This document shows, piece after piece, positions 39,719-51,700 of a stretch of 64,000 bases of DNA (positions within the stretch are counted from its first letter, which is position 1; the number at the start of each line of letters is the position of its first letter). A program made the translations under genes and the position numbers. The stretch comes from Ailurus styani (taxonomy: Eukaryota > Chordata > Mammalia > Carnivora > Ailuridae): assembly GCA_002007465.1 (NCBI GenBank), contig LNAC01000032.1, forward strand, positions 7,036,889 to 7,100,888, written 5' to 3'. Below the pieces are notes generated by a model that saw only the letters and a list, made by a program, of their open reading frames with translations, did no database searches and was not told the origin of the DNA.

Positions 39719-40004
39719 TCTAATCTTTATTTTAACTCATTCATGGAGTTAAATCATTTCAGTGATTATATTTTTAATTTGGAATCCTGCTTTTTTCTTA
39801 ACATTAGCCCATAAGCAGTTTTCCATGTTGTACAGTCTTCATATTGTTTTTTAAAAACAATGGCATAGTTTTTTATTCTGCAGTCATAGCATGATTTACC
39901 TACTCATTCATCTGTTGTTATATCTTGTCATTATATGACTTAAGTCCTTAGAAATTGTCATGGAATTATAGAATCCCAGATTGGCTAAATGATCCATTGT
40001 GATT

Positions 40005-40095
40005 TAGCATGTGTGGAATGGGTCCCAGGCATCTCTGCAGTTAGAACACTTTTGGGTGATTCTGATGACTGAGAACCATTAATTCAGAGGAACTT
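40005..40095 (-). repeat. MER5-like hAT fragment
   Basis: 'GGGTGATTCTGATGACTGAG' and 'AACCATTAATTCAG' resemble a MER5 end. Confidence 0.5.
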
Positions 40096-40144
40096 CATGA
40101 GTAGACAGACCCTTAATATTTCAATAATGAATAGTATCCCCTGA

Positions 40145-40545
40145 TGGTTAAGAGTACGGACTCTTAAATCACACTGTCTGGGGGTGCCTGGATGGCTAAG
40201 TCAGTTAAGCATCTGCCTTAGGTTCAGGTCATGATCTTAGGGTCCCGGGATTGAGCTCCACATCAGGCTCCCTGCTGGCAAAAGAGGCTTCTTCTCCCTC
40301 TCCCTCTGCTCCCCTGCTCCTGATTCCTCTCTCTGACAAATAAATACATAAAATCTTAAAAAAAAAATCATACTGTCTGAACAGAAATCTTGGGCTCCAT
40401 CCCAGAAAGACTGTGAGACTCGGGGTACGTTTCTTAACTTTTCCAGACTTTGATTTTCTCATTTATCAAATGAAGATCAGAGAACCTACCTCAGTGGATT
40501 GCTGTGATGCCTAAATGAGATGATGAAAGTAAACAAAATAATCCA
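40145..40545 (+). repeat. MIR SINE split by a CAN-SINE
   Basis: 'TGGTTAAGAGTACGGACTCT' before, and 'TCTTAACTTTTCCAGACTTT', 'CCTACCTCAGTGGATTGCTG' after the inserted SINE at 40181-40364 form one forward MIR. Confidence 0.85.
40181..40364 (+). repeat. CAN-SINE with 15-bp TSD
   Basis: AAATCACACTGTCTG (40166-40180) and AAATCATACTGTCTG (40365-40379) flank a full-length copy. Confidence 0.95.
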
Positions 40546-42289
40546 TTCTCATAATCATTCTACTGGGTGGGTGGGGACCTCCAAGGGAGAGGATCTGTCT
40601 TTGAAAGTCTTCAGGCACCCTCCAGCGCATACACAGGAGACCTCAGGGAGGCAAGGATAGGTCAGACGGTTCTGATCTGGGACCCCGCCCTGCAGCTGAG
40701 GAGAGGAGGCTGAGGCTGCAGGGGCGTCTACCATCTCAACTCTAGCTCAGCTGACAGACTGAGAAACAGCTTGTCTGTGGAGAAGGAGCTGCTACACATT
40801 TTGAGGGCTGTAGTACTTCCGGATATTCTTATCTTATCAAGAAGAATTACCAGTATGTGACTTTATGAGACCTGAATTCTTGAATGGAATGGAGAGACAC
40901 TATGTATAATCTTCAGACTGAGCCTACAGGGGTTAGAAGCCATCAGAGATTTGCTTTAGGTTCAAGAACGGTCCCAGGACAATCATGTATTTAAAGAAGA
41001 GGAGAGGGAAGAAAAAGGGGAGTGGCCCGCAGAGGACGGTCACCAAGCCAGGACCAACAAAAACAAAACTTAAAACTCAGAAAATCTGTGTTTCCCTTGA
41101 TAATCTCTTAAAGGTTAAGCTTCACAGCTACAGTGTCTGCTAGAAGTTTCCTTAATGAGTAGCTCTCTCTAGTTCATAACAGAGATGATGAATACATATA
41201 GTGAATTTAGAGGGCTCTTTTTAAATATATTCTACTGGGTAATATTTTGCTCTAGGGGCCAAATGCAAAACTTCTCAACTACTTGAAAGAAAAATTATCT
41301 AAAAGTCTAGATTGTGGTTGCAACATGGGAGAGACTTTTGTCTGCTTGCCTAGAGCAGGACCAAGCACATAGGGCTCAATGAATATTTGGTAAATGAATT
41401 TTCTCTCTTTTCACTGCAGTTGCTAATGGTTAGCTTCATCAGTGAGCTAATGAATCAGCATCAATACAGAAGGGCAAGAGAAAGCAGTGAAGCCCATTCA
41501 CCTTTTGTGTCTGTTGATGGTAAGTCTCCCTTCTCCTCTACCCTGCAACCAAAGGGAAGGGAGGCTTTCCTGAGCTTTGTGTTGGCAACCTGAAGTATTC
41601 CAACTCAATTAAAATGGATTAAAAAAATGCAAAAACATGACTATAAAATTAAAAAGTACAAAAATAAAAACTGAAAAAATTTACAAAGACATTATATACA
41701 TATATATTCACCAATCTTTTAATTAGCTGCTGTCCAAAAGCTAAAGAGACACATACTCCACGGTATTGATTCTTAACCATGTTTGAGTCCTTCCCTTTGA
41801 AAATCTGATTGAAAAGTTATTTCTTCAGAAAAATGTATGTACATTTGCATAAAATTCTGCACAGAAATTCAGAAGTCCCAAAGTTCTCTGAAACCACCAA
41901 AAGGGATCCAGGTCACAAAGCTCTCTCCTCACTATACAGAGCACAGGGCTCTGCACCGAGGGGATGTCATTATTTCCCCCATGAACATATGCAAATAGCA
42001 AACAGCTCAGGACCATTGATGGAAATTTTAATAAGTGCTATGAGCTTAGGTTCTCTATGTATGCCTAATTGATTCTGGTGATTTTCTTCCCTGTTGTTTT
42101 TAGAAATTGAGTCAGATTAAATTATTCAAAATTTGTATTACAACTGGATCCTTAAAACGGCAAACCTCCTGGATCAGACAAGTCTATACAAAGGAAAGGT
42201 TATGCAAGGATATGTGATAGCCTTAAACGCTGCAGCAGATCAGCTGGTCTTTATTTGACCTTGACAGAACTCAGCAGTTAGGATTTTTA

Positions 42290-42510
42290 TTTTTTATTTA
42301 TTTTTATTTTTTTTAAAGATTTTATTTATTCATTTGACACAGAGAGAGAGATTACAAGTAGGCAGAGAGGCAGGCAGAGAGAGAGGAGAGAGGAGGAAGC
42401 AGGCTCCCTGCTGAGCAGAGAGCCCGATGCGGGCCTCGATCCTAGGACCCTGGGATCATGACCTGAGCCGAAGGCAGCGGCTTTAACCCACTGAGCCACC
42501 CAGGCGCCCA
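42290..42510 (-). repeat. Young CAN-SINE with 15-bp perfect TSD
   Basis: CAGTTAGGATTTTTA at 42275-42289 and 42512-42526. The body (AGATTACAAGTAGGCAGAGA…) nearly matches the copies at 43666 and 54727. Confidence 0.95.
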
Positions 42511-43665
42511 ACAGTTAGGATTTTTAAGTGAGAGGCACCAAGAGTGGAGACTTACAAAAAAAAAAAAAAAAATCAAGTGGGCAGGGGGGGACAACAAAAA
42601 AGCTGTTGTTGACCTACATATTTCAACACATGCCTTCTGTTCAACATAAAACCCTCAGGAAAGAGCACATATGTGAGAAAAAGCTTTCAGAAAACATTCG
42701 ATTAAAAATAGTTACGCTCCCATCAGCTGTGTTTCAAGTTGTAGTCCATTGCATTTGATATTTATAACTAAAGAGAAAATAAAAATACCCGCTGGTGAGC
42801 TATTTGTATTTTAGAATCAAGGTCACTGACACTGATTTCTGTCTGGCACAGAGTGGGCTCTGCTGGAGTTGTCCTAGCAGCTGAGGACGGGTACTTTCTG
42901 CCGCTGTCGAAGAGAATCACTTGAGAGTTTATGAAGCCCCATGGGGCTGCTCCTGTTGGCGCCTTTCCACCTCTAAGGAGGAAAGCGGTTTGATTAATAA
43001 AAAAATCTGATGCACAACTTTCGGGAAAAAGAGGGAAACGAGCCTTCCTTGGCACTCCTTGCTGAGTCAAAAACAGGCAGGGACAAGCTTGGCCCTGAGG
43101 AAGCTACTTGTGCTTTTCTGCCAGCCTCTCCCTTAGAGCTCCGTGATGAAATCAGGACTGAGGAAACTTTAAAGACAAACTTTACTGGATAGCACAATAG
43201 AATATTAAATGTTAAACAACAGGAAAGCCTTTCTTTAAAAAGGGCAAGACATAAGGGTTAGTCTGCCTATTTACTTTCCCGAGGTTTTTCTTAGTGTTAT
43301 TTTCTTGTTGTTGTGAATCAGAACAAACTCCACATTGTAAATGAATAAATTTTATCTAGCTGATAAAGAGGAATCAGCAGGATCCAATGAACACTGATCT
43401 TCAAAGGAGCCTAGTTTTAACTCTCATGTGCCCTGAAAAGGAGCCATGATATATAATAGAAAATTAGGGTGGAAGCCAGTAAAAATTAATCCTCTTGAAA
43501 ATGCCAATATTTATGGAAGCATATGTATGTAGTAAAAGTAGTAAAGCGTATCAGAGAATGAAAGTTCAGAATAGTGGTTTACTTACCAAGAAGGAAAAAA
43601 TGATAGATGGGTGGGCTTGTAGCTTTAACTGCGCTTCATTTGAGAGAGATTAGAAGCGCACATGG

Positions 43666-43874
43666 GGGCGCCTGGGTGGCTCAGTGGGTTAAAGCTGCTG
43701 CCTTCGGCTCAGGTCATGATCCCAGGGTCCTAGGATCGAGGCCCGCATCGGGCTCTCTGCTCAGCAGGGAGCCTGCTTCCTCCTCTCTCCTCTCTCTCTG
43801 CCTGCCTCTCTGCCTACTTGTAATCTCTCTCTCTGTGTCAAATGAATAAATAAAAATCTTTCAAAAAAAAAAAA
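43666..43874 (+). repeat. Young CAN-SINE with 14-bp perfect TSD
   Basis: AGAAGCGCACATGG at 43652-43665 and 43875-43888 flanks a full-length copy. The 80-codon ORF through it is SINE-derived. Confidence 0.96.
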
Positions 43875-43996
43875 AGAAGCGCACATGGTAGAATGTTAAG
43901 ATCTATTAAGTCTAGATGGTGTACCTGGTGTCTGTTATACCTATTTTTAAATATTCTTGAAATACACTTGAAGGATTTTGTAATTAAAACAATTTT

Positions 43997-44189
43997 TAAA
44001 AAAGATTTTATTTATTTATTTGACAGAGACACAGCACAAGAAGAAACACCAGCCAGGGGAGTGGGGGAGGGAGAAGCCTTTTCTGCAGAGCAGGGAGCCC
44101 GATGCCGGTCTTGATCCAAGGACTCTGGGATCATGACCAGAGCCAAAAGCAGACACCCAACGAACGACTAAGCCACCCCAGGCGCCCCT
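43997..44189 (-). repeat. CAN-SINE with TSD
   Basis: AATTAAAACAATTTTT recurs on both sides; the body is more diverged than in the neighbour at 43666. Confidence 0.92.
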
Positions 44190-44222
44190 GAAATTAAAAC
44201 AATTTTTTAAAAAAGAATGTGA

Positions 44223-44430
44223 AGGTGTGCCTGGGGAGCTCAGTCAGTTAAGCGTCTGCCTTCAGCCCGGGTTATGATCCCAGGGTCCTGGGGTTGAGCC
44301 TGGAGCCTCGCATTGGGCTTCCTGATGAGCAGGAAGCCTGCTTCTCCCTCTCTCACTCCCCCTGCTTGTGATCCCTCTCACGCTATGTCTCTCTCTCTGT
44401 CAAATAAATAAATAAAATCTTTAAAAAAAA
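44223..44430 (+). repeat. CAN-SINE
   Basis: Full-length copy (GTGCCTGGGGAGCTCAGTCAG head; AAATAAATAAATAAAATCTTT tail), head-to-head with the minus SINE 34 bases away. Confidence 0.92.
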
Positions 44431-45402
44431 GAGAGAAATAGGGCTTCAGGCATGGGACAAAATTCCAGTAGAAAAAGGAGGAGTGGGTAGACCCCTAGAA
44501 TTGTTTTAAAATGATTTAACTTGAGTATCATATTTGCACAATTAGCAAGAGAGTAAGCCCAGCAGGTTTTATATTCACGCACTTTATGAAGTGTAGTTAG
44601 GGGTCTGCAGCCCCCAAGTTACAGTCAACCCCAGTTGCTTTTGGGGTGGCCTCCAACCCTTTGCTTTTGCCTGTGTGCACGCAGCACGGGGAGCCACCAG
44701 CCTTTCAGAGACCTCTCAAGAGACTGGTGTGCTGGAAGATAGGGGTGAGAGAACAGTAAGAGGCTGGAGGTGCAGAAAGGGCAGAGCCCATAATATCTCA
44801 CTGTTAAAGCTGAACAAATGTACTTTAATAAGGATGTAGCATATGCAGACCTCAGAAACAGCATTTCTTCCCAGTAAATCTAAACGCCCTCCCTCTGAAT
44901 TCCTGCAGGAATGGATTCTAGGGTTAGTGTGGGGCACCCCCTCCCCGTTATCCCTCCCTCCACTGGACACTGGAGGGGAGGATGGGGGAGCATCCACTGA
45001 AGCTCCCACTGCTCATGGACCACTGCAGTTCTGCAGGCTCACTGCCTGGGCGGAGCCTGCTTCCACTTTCACTTTCTCTTCTGCAACGGTTCACAACCGG
45101 CAGAACTCCTATGTTAACTTTTAGATATGCAGTTATCATAGAATATGGAATGTTGAAGACCTCTTTTTCCTTCTCTTTTCTTTCTCTTTCATACCCAATA
45201 TGCTAGCTCAGAGATCTGAGAAGAAATTATACAGTCACCGTGATCATCATCTTGAAAATATGTATCTACTAATAATGGAGAAAAGTATGTATGTTTGTAA
45301 AATAATATACTTAGGTGATTCCATATAACACATGTGCTGTAGCTTTATAGTAGAAAAGGAGGCAGAGGAGCGAGGTAAATGTTAATTCGACACTGCATTT
45401 AG

Positions 45403-45622
45403 ATCAGTGGTTCGAAGGCAGGGTAATTTTGCTCTCCCACCCCGCCCCGGGGGGATCTGGCAATATCTAGAGACACTTTCAGTTGTCACAGTTGTAGAGA
45501 GGCTATTCTAGCAGGTAGAAGCCAGGGATGCTGCTGGGTATCCTGCAATGCTCTGGAAAGCCCCCCACAAGAGAGCTTTCTGGCCCCAAATGTCAGTAGT
45601 ACCAAGTCTGAGAAACCCTGAT
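45403..45622 (+). repeat. MER20-like hAT fossil
   Basis: 'TCAGTGGTTCGAAGGCAGGG', 'GATCTGGCAATATCTAGAGA', 'AAGCCAGGGATGCTGCTGGG' and 'AGTCTGAGAAACCCTGATG' cover the element end to end. Confidence 0.82.
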
Positions 45623-46400
45623 GTATTTGTATCTGGCCCACTGCTTCCCTTCCAGCCTCGCACAGAACAGGTACTTAGTTCACTACAACAGAAGACATGT
45701 ACAATTGCACAGACCCTCCCGATAAGAGATAGATACCAAGAGCAACTCTTTCCTCTGTCTAAATTTTACAGAGAGTAGGGATTTAAAATCCCCCTGTAAC
45801 CGGAAAGGTCCCATTTTACTATCACTATCAAAAGTGAGATTGGGAGAAGAGCTGTGGGACAAATACCTCATGGTTGTGCCTTTCTCTTCATCCTTCTGAG
45901 TAAGAGCTTTTAAGATAAATAAAATGACTTCCTTTAACAGCTATGAACAGCAGAGGCATTTAAACTCTCAGGGAACAATGAGAGGCTAGAAGAACAATGA
46001 CACTTTGTACCAGATTCTCTAAACTGTTCTTCCTTTTCTTACAACTGGACTACATGCTTAATAAGTATATGTTGAATCAGTGAATAAAAAATAAATGATT
46101 GGGTGAAATAGTGACACTGTAGCTCAAGTTTAATAATGAGCAATCTTACACATTTATATTTTGACTTTCTTTATTTTTAGTTGTTTACATACCTGTTTCC
46201 CACTAAGTATTAAACTCCCTGATACAGAAACTATGCTTTGACAAAAACATCTAATGCTTCCATTAGGCTGTTTCGTTTCCGAATTATTTTGTAAATGTGA
46301 GGCAGCAACCACTACATGAGAAGGATGTATGAAGATTGATCATAAATGGATAAAGTTTTTTATTAGGTAATAAATTTACAACAAAGGTAATGCTAGTATC

Positions 46401-46445
46401 AGGTATTTGTTAATATCAAAAAAAGGTATTTGTTAGTATCAAAAA
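46401..46445. repeat. 22-bp tandem duplication
   Basis: Two copies of a 22-base unit beginning AGGTATTTGTTA (46401-46422 and 46424-46445) differ at one base. Confidence 0.75.
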
Positions 46446-46706
46446 TTGTTACTTAGCCACAAAAGCCTGGAGCATTACAAGCAAATAGTTCATGAAAATA
46501 CCATAATTTACATTTTTTTGTACAGAGCCAGTACAGAAAAAAACCCCAGTTTTTCTCTTAAAGTTAATTCTTCAGTAATTATAACCAACACCAAAGCCGA
46601 TAACATGTATCTTCCAATTATCGTTATGGCAAACACACACACATAAACACATAAAATATATATTTATATGCTACACAGACACATATGTTAAAAAGATAAG
46701 CACTGG

Positions 46707-46875
46707 AGGGGGCCTGGGTGGCCCAGCTGGTTAAGCGTCTGTCTCTTGCATCTTGGGTCCTGAGATCAAGCCCGTGACATGGGGACTCTGCACTGGTTGT
46801 GGAGGCTACTCAGGATTCACTCTCACCCTCTCTCTCATATTTTGCATGCATGCATTCTCTCTCTCTCAAAAAAAA
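46707..46875 (+). repeat. CAN-SINE, diverged
   Basis: GGCCTGGGTGGCCCAGCTGG head and a CTCTCTCTCTCAAAAAAAA end; an old subtype with little of the usual tail. Confidence 0.8.
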
Positions 46876-47129
46876 GGAAGAAAGAAAAGAAAAAAAGGGC
46901 CGAATCTGACCTCCTAACATCTGAGGACCCTCTGCCCCCGAGCCTCTCTCCCTCTTGTTTTCCAGAGTTACAGTTCTCTGCTCCTTATTTTACCCGTGTC
47001 CTCCCATGTCCTGTTCCCTAGGTCCCTGCCTCCAGTACCCCGCATGCACACACTCCACATGCGAGTTCAACAAGCAACGGTCTGCGAAGAAGAGCCAGCC
47101 ATCCTTGAGAAAGGCAAGTGAACTCCTCT

Positions 47130-47258
47130 CTCTGAGCCTCAATCTCCTCACAGACACTACAGTTTTTACCTACCAGGTTGGTTGTGAGGATTAGAAGAGA
47201 TGATGTATGTAAAGCACTTGGCAACTCTCTGGTGCTTAATAAACGCTAATTCCCTTGT
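47130..47258 (+). repeat. MIR SINE
   Basis: 'CTCTGAGCCTCAATCTCCTC', 'GGTTGTGAGGATTAGAAGAG', 'AAGCACTTGGCAACTCTCTG' and 'GTGCTTAATAAACGCT' match forward MIR 3' half. Confidence 0.87.
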
Positions 47259-47997
47259 TTAATTGCTGCTCCTCTTTCCTCACCCAGAGTCTACAGGACT
47301 TGAGACCATAAGACTGTGGTTTCCTTCTGTGAGTTAAACACATCATATTTACCCCTCCTGAAGACGTTGACTGGGAGACCCTGACGGATGACCCATCCAT
47401 CCCACAGGGCAGCTAGCTAGGAGACTTCCAGCGCAAACATGACAGGTAGGACTGATACTAGATAATACGATGAGTTTCACTCAAAAGGTAAGGAATAACA
47501 TCAGAGTATTTTGCCTTCTGTCTTGGAACAGGGATAAGAAATTAGAGAGGCCTGCACCTAGAAGTGGAGAGAGAGGAGAGGGAGGAGGCAGAACACAAGG
47601 CCGGCAACACCAGAGACAAATTTCCTTCACGTCACAGTTTTACTGAGGGTCTGTCCTGTTGCCCTTCACCTAGTCCCCCAAAAAACCAACAACAAAAGAT
47701 AGAAGAATGTTCTACCCCGAGAGGCACTCACACCTTAGTGGGAACTGAGCTGACAGTCTTTTTCCAAAGCCTTGAATTACTGAACAAACAAAACTTTTAC
47801 AAACAGCGAAATTGTAATTATTGACTGGCTTATCTGCAAAACTTTTAGCAATCAGCCTACGAAACACAGTGTCGTGGTATGAGAATAAAAAACTCAAACT
47901 AACTCTGGGAACGATATCCTCAATTAAACTAACAGACAGAAAAAGAACCCGAAGATGTGTAAAAGGCTCGACCAAGCCCGCTCCAGGCTCGTCAGGA

Positions 47998-48031
47998 AGC
48001 ACGTCAGGAGGACCAGCACGTCAGGAGGACC
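47998..48031. repeat. 17-bp perfect tandem duplication
   Basis: AGCACGTCAGGAGGACC occurs twice head to tail, then AGCACGT starts a third copy. Confidence 0.92.
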
Positions 48032-48089
48032 AGCACGTGTGGTTGTACAGTTGCTCAAGGAGAGGCCCTACAACACTTCCAGGCTCTCT

Positions 48090-48280
48090 GAGGAACACTG
48101 ATATACATTATCTCATTCCATCTCTTTGAGACTCTATGAAGTACAGACCATTAACATTTCTGCATCGTACACATTAGGGTCCTGAGGTTAGAAGTGTTGA
48201 GTTAACCCAGTCAAAGGCACACAGCTCTTCACAGAGCCTGGATCTGAGTTCATGCTCTTAAATACCACGCCGCATAAGCC
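48090..48280 (-). repeat. MIR SINE
   Basis: 'ACATTATCTCATTCCATCTC', 'ACACATTAGGGTCCTGAGG' and 'AAAGGCACACAGCTCTTC' fit reverse MIR. Confidence 0.75.
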
Positions 48281-48619
48281 CACACCCAGTCATCTGTTGT
48301 TTCTCACTGAATCTCCAAAGGGCTGAAACCAAGCACTTCTTCTTCTGACTTACTAAAATTTCAGGAAGAATTACAACCAAAAACCACTTGAAGATGATCA
48401 AGAAATAGAAAACGTTGGTTAATGCTGAAATAATTTCTACTATGTGGAAATATTGACAGAATCTTAAAATGTGTCACTTCTATTGGTAAGAGACAAATTT
48501 CTTACTTAAAAATTATAATGATCATGTGAACAGCTTAGGAGCAAAGGTGGACGGTATTCCCTTAAAGCATTCCTTTCTTTTGCTCTTAGGCAATCAAATC
48601 TTGGACATCACAAACTTAC

Positions 48620-48718
48620 TTTGACCTGAGGATAGGACTTCTTGTTCTTTTCACTAGATGCACCGGGGAGTCCACCATGGGATGGGCCTTCACATACATA
48701 ACGGAAACGAAATCCTCT
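48620..48718 (-). CDS. NFKB1: NFKB1 exon 5: DNA-recognition loop of the Rel homology domain
   Basis: The exon has 33 codons (99 nt, phase 0 at both ends), starting [16 protein letters not shown] and ending …SYPQVK. It carries recognition loop L1 of p50, the main base-contacting element for kappa-B sites. Visible contact residues, in numbering one less than human, are R56, R58, Y59, C61 (the redox-sensitive cysteine), E62 and H66; all match human. The acceptor is CCTTTGCAG and the donor GTAAGT. Skipping this exon would keep the frame but remove the recognition loop. Confidence 0.97.
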
Positions 48719-51700
48719 CTGCAAAGGTGAATGAATACAGAGCCAACAAGTTTGAGTAGTACTTATGAAAAATTATAGGGGCACAGTTATATACAATTGT
48801 TTCATTCTTGTGTGCATTAGGTGAGAGAGGAAAAACATACACTGTGAAAGGGGACTCTACAAATGAGAACCACTTTTCCCATAATCTTATTATAAACATA
48901 GAGGTCAATTGATACTTGTGTACTGAGCTGTGGCTTAAAAGCCAGGTCCCTAACCCGGCAGGACCTCTCCTGCTGTGTGCATGCGGAGAGTGAGCTGCTG
49001 GAGGTTTTAAGCCTTGGACTCGACATGCTGCAGCTTGTTTGAATCAGAGCTTCCTCATCTCTAATTGCTGCTGCCAAGCTCTGAACTTGGCCACATTACT
49101 GACTTATGCTTCTTTGACTCTTACTTAAAGGAATTCCTTTATCTACTCTGATCACAGTTGGTTTAGGAGGGAATATAGAAATGTCCTATTAAATACATCG
49201 CATCCATGTTGTAGAATACACATTGTGCAATAGTTCAGAAGATTTCGGGTTTTATGATTATTGATATCATCAAGCTCAGGCTTGATTTATTACCTGACCC
49301 GAATAATCCAAAATCAGATAATCCCTTTCAATATTATTAACCCACGAATTCTACAGATGTAGTAAGTCAGTGAAGAGATAGCTGGAAGCCTTTAACCATG
49401 TGAACTACTGTGGGCTGATAAACACTGAAGTTCCATGTTGTTGTTGCTGTTGTTTTAATCTATACAGATGAGCAGATTAGACAAGACCAGATCTGTAAGG
49501 TCTATTCCTGGCATTTTATGATTTACGAAGCTAACAGTGATAATTGTACCTATTCGTATACCAAGAATAAAGCAAGTAATATTATGAAAATGGATCTGAT
49601 ATTAAGGAAGCTTAATATTGAGGAAGCTTATAATGTTTTTCCTGACTCAACTTTATGAAGCTGTCAGTCAATATGTTAGTGGTATAGTTTAAATTTAACC
49701 AGTTTCTCTTTTTTAAAATCCTTTTCAAATATCTTAATATACTTTAAGGAACAGCCTCACCTTTCATGTATTTTTACAGTGGGACTGATGTCATATAAAT
49801 AGTGCTAGATCACTAGGCCATCAGGATCTCTGCATACCCACGACCTGTTGGAAGGGGCTTTCCACCTTGAATACTCTTAACAGTTGCCAAGCCTGGCAAA
49901 TGAAAAGGTTTTAGCAGCTTTGAACTCAGGGGTCAATGTAAAAGTTCTTGCCCTCCTTAGATTGCACTACATTTCATGATGCATCATAGGGTCTTGCAAA
50001 ATAGTCTGAGTGGTCCAGGGGCCTTGAACTCATTTAAACCTCTGGTAAGCATCTGGAACTGTCCTTATATTTTCTGAGAACTTTCTGATTTCCAAAGAGC
50101 ATCAGTCCTAAAGCATATTTCATGGGATGAGTAAGGCCTGAAGTAAATTCCCTAGTGTGGGAAAGTTCTTCAAGTCATACATGGATCTAGAGTGTGTGAT
50201 CAACTCAATAAACTGGGACTTAAAACAACTTTTGCATATGACTCCTCAGGAGATTTCAAACCTAATACCAAGGAAACTTTTTGAGGTGAGGTTATTCATT
50301 AGGAGCAATTCCTCTGGTTTGTTTCTCACCAAATTCAAACCAAAAAATAAGTTACAAATTCAGCCCTATACCTTTTATAGACAAGGGCTGTTGGCTTATT
50401 TTTTATAATTGAATGAAATTTCTAATAGCATGAAAAAGCAGACACATGTGCGACACGAGCCTCCAGAATTGACTAACCATAGAGATAGAGATTTATCGAC
50501 TGCTAATCTACTTAAATATAGCCTCAGTTTTTAAAAAGCATTAAATAATTAGCACTGAATAATATGTGACAGAGCTGGATGGTCTTAAGATTAGTAGTCA
50601 ACATGATGACTCATCTCTGTCAGAGCTGCAGAAAACTTGCAAAGAAAAAATATTTTTCTAACTTTTATTTAAAGTTTTTTTAATTAAAATTTTTAATAAA
50701 GTCCTTCATTATCATTAATCACAACATTCCTTTAGGCAGGGGCAAAAATATACACACATATACTTTTATATCCTATTGAGAGTCACATCAAACAAAGATG
50801 AGGAAAGAGACATGTCTTAATAGCTTGTTAACAGTTTGAGAAACAATAGGTAGTATTCATGGTTGCATAAGAGTATCTAAACTTCTGTGCAAAGGAATTT
50901 TTAACCTGAGGATGAAAATTTTTTACATTTTTTTCAGGAACATAAGATGTCTTCACATATATAGTCAAAATTTGTTTCTGATTCTAAATTTTGAGATCAG
51001 AGCTTTGTCAATCCACAGCCATTCATTTTAGTAACTCCATTTGCTTATGATGAGTCATCGACCTCAGAGGCAAGGGCTACATCCATCCGGTCAGAAAGTC
51101 TGACTTGAATGCAATCTTTTTACTTTCACTGGAGTCAGACATCAAAATAACATCAGCTTGGTAAACAAACACATTGTTTTACTCAGGAGCTTTTAGACAT
51201 CTGTGCACAGTGAATTAAATTTTGAATTTTGGGACTACACAGCCCTTTAGGTAAATCATATGTGTCAATTTTTCCTTATGACTGTTGGACCCATAATAGG
51301 GAACTGCATTTAAAAATTCTTATTATTTATGCTTACGAAAATAGACATTTGAAAAACATGCTTTGCCTGGTATGCAGAGACAACAGATTTGGGTTTGATT
51401 TCTCACTTTCATGAGTTAATGCAGATTTTGCAAGCTAGGAAAATTTCCAGGAGTCCAGACCATTGCACAAACTTCCAGGGGATAAACACCCACTGGGAGG
51501 GACTTTGAGAAAATGGACTATGTCTTGTGAGAAGTCACCACTAAAGAACTGGACGTGGAGGTAAAGCAAAGGGAAGTCATGCTGGCAGCCCATGGAGTGG
51601 GTCCATGTCCCACAATGACCAGAACAATGTCTGAAGTCTCACGTGGCATTCTCCGCATCAAAAACTTTTATCTCGGTTCAGCCTCATAAAGATAGTTAAG

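Larger units (their letters stand above)
19958..48619 (-). other. NFKB1: NFKB1 intron 5 (28.7 kb)
   Basis: This is the largest intron in the window, separating exon 5 (recognition loop) from exon 6. It carries 12 CAN-SINEs (all above 26.8 kb), many MIR and L2 fragments (22.9-30.5 kb, 36.4-41.4 kb, 47.1-48.3 kb), one MLT1-like LTR (38042-38498), a MER20-like element (45403-45622), a 57-base N gap (26940-26996) and an N at 30728. I recognise nothing in about 20200-20980, 21500-22940, 26040-26780, 30860-31940, 32270-33760, 35040-36370, 37350-38030, 40570-42270, 42530-43650, 44440-45400 and 45630-46700. Confidence 0.75.

Noticed and set aside
43607..43849. Repeated short ORFs reading '…AWVAQWVKAAAFGSG…' in several places
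   Set aside because: These are translations of the SINE head and recur at every copy.
44580..45080. GC-richer block as a possible alternative exon or CpG island
   Set aside because: CpG density is low, and I see no paired splice signals around a conserved frame.
49854..49863. kappa-B-like site GGGGCTTTCC in intron 4, suggesting autoregulation
   Set aside because: A ten-base pattern this loose is expected several times by chance in 64 kb, and no cluster or conserved context is visible.
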